DNA of 64,000 nucleotides from Synchiropus splendidus (taxonomy: Eukaryota > Chordata > Actinopteri > Syngnathiformes > Callionymidae). Below are positions 23,313 through 35,344 of the stretch, piece by piece. The notes under the pieces were generated by a model. The model was not told the DNA's origin, made no database searches, and worked only from the letters and a program-made list of their open reading frames with translations. Made by a program: the position numbers and the translations under genes. How positions within the stretch are numbered: position 1 is the stretch's first letter; every line of letters begins with the position of its first letter. The DNA is taken from assembly GCF_027744825.2 (NCBI RefSeq), contig NC_071349.1, positions 124,001 to 188,000 on the forward strand, read 5' to 3'.

Positions 23313-23876
23313 AAAGTTATCAACACTTTTATGTTTGGCGTTCCGAAACCCACCTTATCTCAGGCTGAAAAGCGTTTTTGTGCATTGTGCCATAACTTTT
23401 CAGGGAAGCTTCAGAACATGAAATTTTAACCTCCCACTATAGCAGAAAGGGTCTTTCTAGTAGTTGCACATCAAATCTAAACTGTCTGAAGTGTTTTTCC
23501 AAAGTTATTAACACTTTTATGTTTGGCGTTCCGAAACCCACCTTATCTCAGGCTGAAAAGCGTTTTTGTGCATTGTGCCATAACTTTTCAGGGAAGCTTC
23601 AGAACATGAAATTTTAACCTCCCACTATAGCAGAAAGGGTCTTTCTAGTAGTTGCACATCAAATCTAAACTGTCTGAAGTGTTTTTCCAAAGTTATCAAC
23701 ACTTTTATGTTTGGCGTTCCGAAACCCACCTTATCTCAGGCTGAAAAGCGTTTTTACGCATTGTGCCATAACTTTTCAGGGAAGCTTCAGAACATGAAAT
23801 TTTAACCTCCCACTATAGCAGAAAGGGTCTTTCTAGTAGTTGCACATCAAATCTAAACTGTCTGAAGTGTTTTTCC
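23313..23876. repeat. Linking monomers before the 47-monomer duplicated block
   Basis: These three monomers (CAAC/GTG, TAAC/GTG, CAAC/ACG with GTTGC/AAACTG) follow the second 7-mer. The first two match 27449-27824 at the 22-monomer offset. The third is a mixed haplotype, since ACG normally goes with GGTGC. Nothing other than satellite is seen. Confidence 0.55.
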
Positions 23877-25380
23877 AAAGTTATTAACACTTTTATGTTT
23901 GGCGTTCCGAAACCCACCTTATCTCAGGCTGAAAAGCGTTTTTGTGCATTGTGCCATAACTTTTCAGGGAAGCTTCAGAACATGAAATTTTAACCTCCCA
24001 CTTTTGCAGAAAGGGTCTTTCTAGTAGTTGCACATCAAATCTAAACTGTCTGAAGTGTTTTTCCAAAGTTATGAACACTTTTATGTTTGGCGTTCCGAAA
24101 CCCACCTTATCTCAGGCTGAAAAGCGTTTTTGTGCATTGTGCCATAACTTTTCAGGAAAGCTTCAGAACATGAAATTTTAACCTCCCACTATAGCAGAAA
24201 GGGTCTTTCTAGTAGTTGCACATCAAATCTAAACTGTCTGAAGTGTTTTTCCAAAGTTATCAACACTTTTATGTTTGGCGTTCCGAAACCCACCTTATCT
24301 CAGGCTGAAAAGCGTTTTTACGCATTGTGCCATAACTTTTCAGGGAAGCTTCAGAACATGAAATTTTAACCTCCCACTATAGCAGAAAGGGTCTTTCTAG
24401 TAGGTGCACATCAAATCTAAGCTGTCTGAAGTGTTTTTCCAAAGTTATTAACACTTTTATGTTTGGCGTTCCGAAACCCACCTTATCTCAGGCTGAAAAG
24501 CGTTTTTGTGCATTGTGCCATAACTTTTCAGGGAAGCTTCAGAACATGAAATTTTAACCTCCCACTATAGCAGAAAGGGTCTTTCTAGTAGTTGCACATC
24601 AAATCTAAACTGTCTGAAGTGTTTTTCCAAAGTTATTAACACTTTTATGTTTGGCGTTCCGAAACCCACCTTATCTCAGGCTGAAAAGCGTTTTTGTGCA
24701 TTGTGCCATAACTTTTCAGGGAAGCTTCAGAACATGAAATTTTAACCTCCCACTATAGCAGAAAGGGTCTTTCTAGTAGTTGCACATCAAATCTAAACTG
24801 TCTGAAGTGTTTTTCCAAAGTTGTTAACACTTTTATGTTTGGCGTTCCGAAACCCACCTTATCTCAGGCTGAAAAGCGTTTTTGTGCATTGTGCCATAAC
24901 TTTTCAGGGAAGCTTCAGAACATGAAATTTTAACCTCCCACTATAGCAGAAAGGGTCTTTCTAGTAGTTGCACATCAAATCTAAACTGTCTGAAGTGTTT
25001 TTCCAAAGTTATTAACACTTTTATGTTTGGCGTTCCGAAACCCACCTTATCTCAGGCTGAAAAGCGTTTTTGTGCATTGTGCCATAACTTTTCAGGGAAG
25101 CTTCAGAACATGAAATTTTAACCTCCCACTATAGCAGAAAGGGTCTTTCTAGTAGTTGCACATCAAATCTAAACTGTCTGAAGTGTTTTTCCAAAGTTAT
25201 CAACACTTTTATGTTTGGCGTTCCGAAACCCACCTTATCTCAGGCTGAAAAGCGTTTTTACGCATTGTGCCATAACTTTTCAGGGAAGCATCAGAACATG
25301 AAATTTTAACCTCCCACTATAGCAGAAAGGGTCTTTCTAGTAGGTGCACATCAAATCTAAGCTGTCTGAAGTGTTTTTCC
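23877..25380. repeat. Eight-monomer block duplicated at 32713 (offset 8836 bp)
   Basis: The marker order is TAAC, GAAC with GGAAAG (24065), CAAC/ACG, four GTG monomers, then ACG with GAAGCATC (25290). The same order is seen at 32713-34216, and GAAC/GGAAAG (24065 and 32901) and GAAGCATC (25290 and 34126) are both 47 monomers apart. Differences include CTTTTGC at 24003 and TTGTTAAC near 24823 here, against GAAC at 33657 in the other copy. Confidence 0.7.
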
Positions 25381-25944
25381 AAAGTTATCAACACTTTTAT
25401 GTTTGGCGTTCCGAAACCCACCTTATCTCAGGCTGAAAAGGGTTTTTGTGCATTGTGCCATAACTTTTCAGGGAAGCTTGAGAACATGAAATTTTAACCT
25501 CCCACTATAGCAGAAAGGGTCTTTCTAGTAGTTGCACATCAAATCTAAACTGTCTGAAGTGTTTTTCCAAAGTTATTAACACTTTTATGTTTGGCGTTCC
25601 GAAACCCACCTTATCTCAGGCTGAAAAGCGTTTTTACGCATTGTGCCATAACTTTTCAGGGAAGCTTCAGAACATGAAATTTTAACCTCCCACTATAGCA
25701 GAAAGGGTCTTTCTAGTACGTGCACATCAAATCTAAGCTGTCTGAAGTGTTTTTCGAAAGTTATCAACACTTTTATGTTTGTCGTTCCGAAACCCACCTT
25801 ATCTCAGGCTGAAAAGCGTTTTTTTGCATTGTGCCATAACTTTTCAGGGAAGCTTCAGAACATGAAATTTTAACCTCCCACTATAGCAGAAAGGGTCTTT
25901 CTAGTAGTTGCACTTCAAATCTAAGCTGTCTGAAGTGTTTTTCA
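25381..25944. repeat. Three monomers rich in private substitutions
   Basis: Over about 480 bases these monomers carry five changes I see nowhere else: GGTTTTT (25441), AGTACGTGC (about 25719), TTTGTCGTT (25782), a lengthened T tract at 25824 and CACTTCAAAT (25914). The AAGCTTGAG marker (25480) ties the first monomer to the 12-mer family. The cluster suggests monomers that escaped recent homogenisation, or a local sequencing-error patch. Confidence 0.6.
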
Positions 25945-26132
25945 AAAGTTATCAACACTTTTATGTTTGGCGTTCCGAAACCCACCTTATCTCAGGCTGA
26001 AAAGCGTTTTTGTGCATTGTGCCATAACTTTTCAGGGAAGCTTCAGAACATGAAATTTTAACCTCCCACTATAGCAGAAAGGGTCTTTCTAGTAGTTGCA
26101 CATCAAATCTAAACTGTCTGAAGTGTTTTTCC

Positions 26133-27824
26133 AAAGTTATTAACACTTTTATGTTTGGCGTTCCGAAACCCACCTTATCTCAGGCTGAAAAGCGTTTTTG
26201 TGCATTGTGCCATAACTTTTCAGGGAAGCTTCAGAACATGAAATTTTAACCTCCCACTATAGCAGAAAGGGTCTTTCTAGTAGTTGCACATCAAATCTAA
26301 ACTGTCTGAAGTGTTTTTCCAAAGTTATCAACACTTTTATGTTTGGCGTTCCGAAACCCACCTTATCTCAGGCTGAAAAGCGTTTTTACGCATTGTGCCA
26401 TAACTTTTCAGGGAAGCTTCAGAACATGAAATTTTAACCTCCCACTATAGCAGAAAGGGTCTTTCTAGTAGGTGCACATCAAATCTAAGCTGTCTGAAGT
26501 GTATTTCCAAAGTTATCAACACTTTTATGTTTGGCGTTCCGAAACCCACCTTATCTCAGGCTGAAAAGCGTTTTTGTGCATTGTGCCATAACTTTTCAGG
26601 GAAGCTTCAGAACATGAAATTTTAACCTCCCACTATTGCAGAAAGGGTTTTTCTAGTAGGTGCACATCAAATCTAAGCTGTCTGAAGTGTTTTTCCAAAG
26701 TTATCAACACTTTTATGTTTGGCGTTCCGAAACCCACCTTATCTCAGGCTGAAAAGCGTTTTTGTGCATTGTGCCATAACTTTTCAGGGAAGCTTCAGAA
26801 CATGAAATTTTAACCTCCCACTATAGCAGAAAGGGTCTTTCTAGTAGTTGCACATCAAATCTAAACTGTCTGAAGTGTTTTTCCAAAGTTATTAACACTT
26901 TTATGTTTGGCGTTCCGAAACCCACCTTATCTCAGGCTGAAAAGCGTTTTTACGCATTGTGCCATAACTTTTCAGGGAAGCTTCAGAACATGAAATTTTA
27001 ACCTCCCACTATAGCAGAAAGGGTCTTTCTAGTAGGTGCACATCAAATCTAAGCTGTCTGAAGTGTTTTTCGAAAGTTATCAACACTTTTATGTTTGGCG
27101 TTCCGAAACCCACCTTATCTCAGGCTGAAAAGCGTTTTTGTGCATTGTGCCATAACTTTTCAGGGAAGCTTCAGAACATGAAATTTTAACCTCCCACTAT
27201 AGCAGAAAGGGTCTTTCTAGTAGTTGCACATCAAATCTAAGCTGTCTGAAGTGTTTTTCAAAAGTTATCAACACTTTTATGTTTGGCGTTCCGAAACCCA
27301 CCTTATCTCAGGCTGAAAAGCGTTTTTGTGCATTGTGCCATAACTTTTCAGGGAAGCTTCAGAACATGAAATTTTAACCTCCCACTATAGCAGAAAGGGT
27401 CTTTCTAGTAGTTGCACATCAAATCTAAACTGTCTGAAGTGTTTTTCCAAAGTTATCAACACTTTTATGTTTGGCGTTCCGAAACCCACCTTATCTCAGG
27501 CTGAAAAGCGTTTTTGTGCATTGTGCCATAACTTTTCAGGGAAGCTTCAGAACATGAAATTTTAACCTCCCACTATAGCAGAAAGGGTCTTTCTAGTAGT
27601 TGCACATCAAATCTAAACTGTCTGAATTGTTTTTCCAAAGTTATTAACACTTTTATGTTTGGCGTTCCGAAACCCACCTTATCTCAGGCTGAAAAGCGTT
27701 TTTGTGCATTGTGCCATAACTTTTCAGGGAAGCTTCAGAACATGAAATTTTAACCTCCCACTATAGCAGAAAGGGTCTTTCTAGTAGTTGCACATCAAAT
27801 CTAAACTGTCTGAAGTGTTTTTCC
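26133..27824. repeat. Nine-monomer copy of 21997-23688 (offset 4136 bp)
   Basis: The ordered markers, including GTGTATTT (26503) and CTATTGC (about 26636), reproduce the nested 7-mer and the next two monomers exactly 22 monomers downstream. Private changes are GGGTTTTTC near 26649 and GAATTG near 27627. The copy shows that 7-mer family blocks were also moved at longer range. Confidence 0.7.
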
Positions 27825-29328
27825 AAAGTTATCAACACTTTTATGTTTGGCGTTCCGAAACCCACCTTATCTCAGGCTGAAAAGCGTTTTTACGCATTGT
27901 GCCATAACTTTTCAGGGAAGCTTCAGAACATGAAATTTTAACCTCCCACTATAGCAGAAAGGGTCTTTCTAGTAGGTGCACATCAAATCTAAGCTGTCTG
28001 AAGTGTTTTTCCAAAGTTATCAACACTTTTATGTTTGGCGTTCCGAAACCCACCTTATCTCAGGCTGAAAAGCGTTTTTGTGCATTGTGCCATAACTTTT
28101 CAGGGAAGCTTCAGAACATGAAATTTTAACCTCCCACTATAGCAGAAAGGGTCTTTCTAGTAGTTGCACATCAAATCTAAACTGTCTGAAGTGTTTTTCC
28201 AAAGTTATCAACACTTTTATGTTTGGCGTTCCGAAACCCACCTTATCTCAGGCTGAAAAGCGTTTTTGTGCATTGTGCCATAACTTTTCAGGGAAGCTTC
28301 AGAACATGAAATTTTAACCTCCCACTATAGCAGAAAGGGTCTTTCTAGTAGTTGCACATCAAATCTAAACTGTCTGAAGTGTTTTTCCAAAGTTATTAAC
28401 ACTTTTATGTTTGGCGTTCCGAAACCCACCTTATCTCAGGCTGAAAAGCGTTTTTGTGCATTGTGCCATAACTTTTCAGGGAAGCTTCAGAACATGAAAT
28501 TTTAACCTCCCACTATAGCAGAAAGGGTCTTTCTAGTAGTTGCACATCAAATCTAAACTGTCTGAAGTGTTTTTCCAAAGTTATCAACACTTTTATGTTT
28601 GGCGTTCCGAAACCCACCTTATCTCAGGCTGAAAAGCGTTTTTACGCATTGTGCCATAACTTTTCAGGGAAGCATCAGAACATGAAATTTTAACCTCCCA
28701 CTATAGCAGAAAGGGTCTTTCTAGTAGGTGCACATCAAATCTAAGCTGTCTGAAGTGTTTTCCGAAAGTTATCAACACTTTTATGTTTGGCGTTCCGAAG
28801 CCCACCTTATCTCAGGCTGAAAAGCGTTTTTGTGCATTATGCCATAACTTTTCAGGGAAGCTTCAGAACATGAAATTTTAACCTCCCACTATAGCAGAAA
28901 GGGTCTTTCTAGTAGTTGCACATCAAATCTAAGCTGTCTGAAGTGTTTTTCAAAAGTTATCAACACTTTTATGTTTGGCGTTCCGAAACCCACCTTATCT
29001 CAGGCTGAAAAGCGTTTTTGTGCATTGTGCCATAACTTTTCAGGGAAGCTTCAGAACATGAAATTTTAACCTCCCACTATAGCAGAAAGGGTCTTTCTAG
29101 TAGTTGCACATCAAATCTAAACTGTCTGAAGTGTTTTTCCAAAGTTATTAACACTTTTATGTTTGGCGTTCCGAAACCCACCTTATCTCAGGCTGAAAAG
29201 CGTTTTTGTGCATTTTGCCATAACTTTTCAGGGAAGCTTCAGAACATGAAATTTTAACCTCCCACTATAGCAGAAAGGGTCTTTCTAGTAGTTGCACATC
29301 AAATCTAAACTGTCTGATGTGTTTTTCC
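27825..29328. repeat. Monomers carrying the first full GAAGCATC-GAAGCCC-ATTATG pair
   Basis: Mostly ordinary monomers surround a distinctive pair. The monomer at 28577 has ACG with GAAGCATC (28674). The next has a TTTTCCG junction, GAAGCCC (about 28800) and CATTATGCC (about 28849). The same pair recurs at 34126, 37510, 54810 and 62330. The last monomer carries a private CATTTTGCC (29215) and ends in GATG. Confidence 0.65.
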
Positions 29329-31772
29329 AAAGTTATCAACACTTTTATGTTCGGCGTTCCGAAACCCACCTTATCTCAGGCTGAAAAGCGTTTTTACGCA
29401 TTGTGCCATAACTTTTCAGGGAAGCTTCAGAACATGAAATTTTAACCTCCCACTATAGCAGAAAGGGTCTTTCTAGTAGGTGCACATCAAATCTAAGCTG
29501 TCTGAAGTGTTTTTCCAAAGTTATCAACACTTTTATGTTTGGCGTTCCGAAACCCACCTTATCTCAGGCTGAAAAGCGTTTTTGTGCATTGTGCCATAAC
29601 TTTTCAGGGAAGCTTGAGAACATGAAATTTTAACCTCCCACTATAGCAGAAAGGGTCTTTCTAGTAGTTGCACATCAAATCTAAACTGTCTGAAGTGTTT
29701 TTCCAAAGTTATTAACACTTTTATGTTTGGCGTTCCGAAACCCACCTTATCTCAGGCTGAAAAGCGTTTTTACGCATTGTGCCATAACTTTTCAGGGAAG
29801 CTTCAGAACATGAAATTTTAACCTCCCACTATAGCAGAAAGGGTCTTTGTAGTAGGTGCACATCAAATCTAAGCTGTCTGAAGTGTTTTTCGAAAGTTAT
29901 CAACACTTTTATGTTTGGCGTTCCGAAACCCACCTTATCTCAGGCTGAAAAGCGTTTTTGTGCATTGTGCCATAACTTTTCAGGGAAGCTTCAGAACATG
30001 AAATTTTAACCTCCCACTATAGCAGAAAGGATCTTTCTAGTAGTTGCACATCAAATCTAAGCTGTCTGAAGTGTTTTTCAAAAGTTATCAACACTTTTAT
30101 GTTTGGCGTTCCGAAACCCACCTTATCTCAGGCTGAAAAGCGTTTTTGTGCATTGTGCCATAACTTTTCATGGAAGCTTCAGAACATGAAATTTTAACCT
30201 CCCACTATAGCAGAAAGGGTCTTTCTAGTAGTTGCACATCAAATCTAAACTGTCTGAAGTGTTTTTCCAAAGTTATCAACACTTTTATGTTTGGCGTTCC
30301 GAAACCCACCTTATCTCAGGCTGAAAAGCGTTTTTGTGCATTGTGCCATAACTTTTCAGGGAAGCTTCAGAACATGAAATTTTAACCTCCCACTATAGCA
30401 GAAAGGGTCTTTCTAGTAGTTGCACATCAAATCTAAACTGTCTGAAGTGTTTTTCCAAAGTTATTAACACTTTTATGTTTGGCGTTCCGAAACCCACCTT
30501 ATCTCAGGCTGAAAAGCGTTTTTGTGCATTGTGCCATAACTTTTCAGGGAAGCTTCAGAACATGAAATTTTAACCTCCCACTATAGCAGAAAGGGTCTTT
30601 CTAGTAGTTGCACATCAAATCTAAACTGTCTGAAGTGTTTTTCCAAAGTTATCAACACTTTTATGTTTGGCGTTCCGAAACCCACCTTATCTCAGGCTGA
30701 AAAGCGTTTTTACGCATTGTGCCATAACTTTTCAGGGAAGCTTCAGAACATGAAATTTTAACCTCCCACTATAGCAGAAAGGGTCTTTCTAGTAGGTGCA
30801 CATCAAATCTAAGCTGTCTGAAGTGTATTTCCAAAGTTATCAACACTTTTATGTTTGGCGTACCGAAACCCACCTTATCTCAGGCTGAAAAGCGTTTTTG
30901 TGCATTGTGCCATAACTTTTCAGGGAAGCTTCAGAACATGAAATTTTAACCTCCCACTATTGCAGAAAGGGTCTTTCTAGTAGGTGCACATCAAATCTAA
31001 GCTGTCTGAAGTGTTTTTCCATGGTTATCAACACTTTTATGTTTGGCGTTCCGAAACCCACCTTATCTCAGGCTGAAAAGCGTTTTTGTGCATTGTGCCA
31101 TAACTTTTCAGGGAAGCTTCAGAACATGAAATTTTAACCTCCCACTATAGCAGAAAGGGTCTTTCTAGTAGTTGCACATCAAATCTAAACTGTCTGAAGT
31201 GTTTTTCCAAAGTTATTAACACTTTTATGTTTGGCGTTCCGAAACCCACCTTATCTCAGGCTGAAAAGCGTTTTTACGCATTGTGCCATAACTTTTCAGG
31301 GAAGCTTCAGAACATGAAATTTTAACCTCCCACTATAGCAGAAAGGGTCTTTCTAGTAGGTGCACATCAAATCTAAGCTGTCTGAAGTGTTTTTCGAAAG
31401 TTATCAACACTTTTATGTTTGGCGTTCCGAAACCCACCTTATCTCAGGCTGAAAAGCGTTTTTGTGCATTGTGCCATAACTTTTCAGGGAAGCTTCAGAA
31501 CATGAAATTTTAACCTCCCACTATAGCAGAAAGGGTCTTTCTAGTAGTTGCACATCAAATCTAAGCTGTCTGAAGTGTTTTTCAAAAGTTATCAACACTT
31601 TTATGTTTGGCGTTCCGAAACCCACCTTATCTCAGGCTGAAAAGCGTTTTTGTGCATTGTGCCATAACTTTTCAGGGAAGCTTCAGAACATGAAATTTTA
31701 ACCTCCCACTATAGCAGAAAGGGTCTTTCTAGTAGTTGCACATCAAATCTAAACTGTCTGAAGTGTTTTTCC
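29329..31772. repeat. 13-monomer copy of 17109-19552 (offset 12220 bp)
   Basis: AAGCTTGAG (29616), CATGGAAG (30170), GTGTATTT (30827) and CTATTGC (about 30960) lie exactly 65 monomers from their counterparts at 17396, 17950, 18607 and about 18740, and the intervening haplotypes agree. This copy has accumulated private changes: TTCGGCG (29352), TTTGTAG (29849), GGATCT (30031), GTACCG (30862) and CCATGG at 31021-31023. It is more diverged than most paired blocks here. Confidence 0.75.
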
Positions 31773-32712
31773 AAAGTTATCAACACTTTTATGTTTGGCG
31801 TTCCGAAACCCACCTTATCTCAGGCTGAAAAGCGTTTTTGTGCATTGTGCCATAACTTTTCAGGGAAGCTTCAGAACATGAAATTTTAACCTCCCACTAT
31901 AGCAGAAAGGGTCTTTCTAGTAGTTGCACATCAAATCTAAACTGTCTGAAGTGTTTTTCCAAAGTTATTAACACTTTTATGTTTGGCGTTCCGAAACCCA
32001 CCTTATCTCAGGCTGAAAAGCGTTTTTGTGCATTGTGCCATAACTTTTCAGGGAAGCTTCAGAACATGAAATTTTAACCTCCCACTATAGCAGAAAGGGT
32101 CTTTCTAGTAGTTGCACATCAAATCTAAACTGTCTGAAGTGTTTTTCCAAAGTTATCAACACTTTTATGTTTGGCGTTCCGAAACCCACCTTATCTCAGG
32201 CTGAAAAGCGTTTTTACGCATTGTGCCATAACTTTTCAGGGAAGCTTCAGAACATGAAATTTTAACCTCCCACTATAGCAGAAAGGGTCTTTCTAGTAGG
32301 TGCACATCAAATCTAAGCTGTCTGAAGTGTTTTTCCAAAGTTATCAACACTTTTATGTTTGGCGTTCCGAAACCCACCTTATCTCAGGCTGAAAAGCGTT
32401 TTTGTGCATTGTGCCATAACTTTTCAGGGAAGCTTCAGAACATGAAATTTTAACCTCCCACTATAGCAGAAAGGGTCTTTCTAGTAGTTGCACATCAAAT
32501 CTAAACTGTCTGAAGTGTTTTTCCAAAGTTATCAACACTTTTATGTTTGGCGTTCCGAAACCCACCTTATCTCAGGCTGAAAAGCGTTTTTGTGCATTGT
32601 GCCATAACTTTTCAGGGAAGCTTCAGAACATGAAATTTTAACCTCCCACTATAGCAGAAAGGGTCTTTCTAGTAGTTGCACATCAAATCTAAACTGTCTG
32701 AAGTGTTTTTCC
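31773..32712. repeat. Ordinary satellite monomers linking two duplicated blocks
   Basis: Five monomers (CAAC/GTG, TAAC/GTG, CAAC/ACG with GGTGC, then two CAAC/GTG) show no rare marker. They are indistinguishable from monomers in many other places, so no specific copy relation can be assigned by eye. Confidence 0.55.
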
Positions 32713-34216
32713 AAAGTTATTAACACTTTTATGTTTGGCGTTCCGAAACCCACCTTATCTCAGGCTGAAAAGCGTTTTTGTGCATTGTGCCATAACTTTT
32801 CAGGGAAGCTTCAGAACATGAAATTTTAACCTCCCACTATAGCAGAAAGGGTCTTTCTAGTAGTTGCACATCAAATCTAAACTGTCTGAAGTGTTTTTCC
32901 AAAGTTATGAACACTTTTATGTTTGGCGTTCCGAAACCCACCTTATCTCAGGCTGAAAAGCGTTTTTGTGCATTGTGCCATAACTTTTCAGGAAAGCTTC
33001 AGAACATGAAATTTTAACCTCCCACTATAGCAGAAAGGGTCTTTCTAGTAGTTGCACATCAAATCTAAACTGTCTGAAGTGTTTTTCCAAAGTTATCAAC
33101 ACTTTTATGTTTGGCGTTCCGAAACCCACCTTATCTCAGGCTGAAAAGCGTTTTTACGCATTGTGCCATAACTTTTCAGGGAAGCTTCAGAACATGAAAT
33201 TTTAACCTCCCACTATAGCAGAAAGGGTCTTTCTAGTAGGTGCACATCAAATCTAAGCTGTCTGAAGTGTTTTTCCAAAGTTATTAACACTTTTATGTTT
33301 GGCGTTCCGAAACCCACCTTATCTCAGGCTGAAAAGCGTTTTTGTGCATTGTGCCATAACTTTTCAGGGAAGCTTCAGAACATGAAATTTTAACCTCCCA
33401 CTATAGCAGAAAGGGTCTTTCTAGTAGTTGCACATCAAATCTAAACTGTCTGAAGTGTTTTTCCAAAGTTATTAACACTTTTATGTTTGGCGTTCCGAAA
33501 CCCACCTTATCTCAGGCTGAAAAGCGTTTTTGTGCATTGTGCCATAACTTTTCAGGGAAGCTTCAGAACATGAAATTTTAACCTCCCACTATAGCAGAAA
33601 GGGTCTTTCTAGTAGTTGCACATCAAATCTAAACTGTCTGAAGTGTTTTTCCAAAGTTATGAACACTTTTATGTTTGGCGTTCCGAAACCCACCTTATCT
33701 CAGGCTGAAAAGCGTTTTTGTGCATTGTGCCATAACTTTTCAGGGAAGCTTCAGAACATGAAATTTTAACCTCCCACTATAGCAGAAAGGGTCTTTCTAG
33801 TAGTTGCACATCAAATCTAAACTGTCTGAAGTGTTTTTCCAAAGTTATTAACACTTTTATGTTTGGCGTTCCGAAACCCACCTTATCTCAGGCTGAAAAG
33901 CGTTTTTGTGCATTGTGCCATAACTTTTCAGGGAAGCTTCAGAACATGAAATTTTAACCTCCCACTATAGCAGAAAGGGTCTTTCTAGTAGTTGCACATC
34001 AAATCTAAACTGTCTGAAGTGTTTTTCCAAAGTTATCAACACTTTTATGTTTGGCGTTCCGAAACCCACCTTATCTCAGGCTGAAAAGCGTTTTTACGCA
34101 TTGTGCCATAACTTTTCAGGGAAGCATCAGAACATGAAATTTTAACCTCCCACTATAGCAGAAAGGGTCTTTCTAGTAGGTGCACATCAAATCTAAGCTG
34201 TCTGAAGTGTTTTCCG
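32713..34216. repeat. Second copy of the 23877 block
   Basis: This block repeats 23877-25380 at 8836 bp. It has GAAC/GGAAAG at 32901, a second GAAC monomer at 33657 where the partner has TTGTTAAC, and GAAGCATC at 34126. Unlike the partner, it is followed by the GAAGCCC/ATTATG monomer (34217). The two copies therefore join different right-hand neighbours, placing a recombination breakpoint at the GAAGCATC monomer. Confidence 0.7.
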
Positions 34217-35344
34217 AAAGTTATCAACACTTTTATGTTTGGCGTTCCGAAGCCCACCTTATCTCAGGCTGAAAAGCGTTTTTGTGCATTATGCCATAAC
34301 TTTTCAGGGAAGCTTCAGAACATGAAATTTTAACCTCCCACTATAGCAGAAAGGGTCTTTCTAGTAGTTGCACATCAAATCTAAGCTGTCTGAAGTGTTT
34401 TTCCAAAGTAATCAACACTTTTATGTTTGGCGTTCCGAAACCCACCTTATCTCAGGCTGAAAAGCGTTTTTGTGCATTGTGCCATAACTTTTCAGGGAAG
34501 CTTCAGAACATGAAATTTTAACCTCCCACTATAGCAGAAAGGGTCTTTCTAGTAGTTGCACATCAAATCTAAACTGTCTGAAGTGTTTTTCCAAAGTTAT
34601 TAACACTTTTATGTTTGGCGTTCCGAAACCCACCTTATCTCAGGCTGAAAAGCGTTTTTGTGCATTGTGCCATAACTTTTCAGGGAAGCTTCAGAACATG
34701 AAATTTTAACCTCCCACTATAGCAGAAAGGGTCTTTCTAGTAGTTGCACATCAAATCTAAACTGTCTGAAGTGTTTTTCCAAAGTTATCAACACTTTTAT
34801 GTTTGGCGTTCCGAAACCCACCTTATCTCAGGCTGAAAAGCGTTTTTGTGCATTGTGCCATAACTTTTCAGGGAAGCTTCAGAACATGAAATTTTAACCT
34901 CCCACTATAGCAGAAAGGGTCTTTCTAGTAGGTGCACATCAAATCTAAGCTGTCTGAAGTGTTTTTCGAAAGTTATCAACACTTTTATGTTTGGCGTTCC
35001 GAAACCCACCTTATCTCAGGCTGAAAAGCGTTTTTGTGCATTGTGCCATAACTTTTCAGGGAAGCTTCAGAACATGAAATTTTAACCTCCCACTATAGCA
35101 GAAAGGGTCTTTCTAGTAGTTGCACATCAAATCTAAGCTGTCTGAAGTGTTTTTCAAAAGTTATCAACACTTTTATGTTTGGCGTTCCGAAACCCACCTT
35201 ATCTCAGGCTGAAAAGCGTTTTTGTGCATTGTGCCATAACTTTTCAGGGAAGCTTCAGAACATGAAATTTTAACCTCCCAATATAGCAGAAAGGGTCTTT
35301 CTAGTAGTTGCACATCAAATCTAAACTGTCTGAAGTGTTTTTCC
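34217..35344. repeat. Six monomers including GAAGCCC/ATTATG and CCCAATAT variants
   Basis: The first monomer carries TTTTCCG, GAAGCCC and CATTATGCC. The next has a private AAGTAATC near 34411. CG- and CA-junction monomers follow, then one with CCCAATAT (A at 35281). CCCAATAT returns only at 43933 and 45061 in the 6-mer region, suggesting a shared source. Confidence 0.6.

Noticed and set aside
23893..24105. 70-codon minus-strand frames (also 35173, 43825, 44953)
   Set aside because: They appear only where CCCACTAT is changed to CCCACTTT or CCCAATAT, removing a reverse-strand stop. They track satellite variants, not genes.
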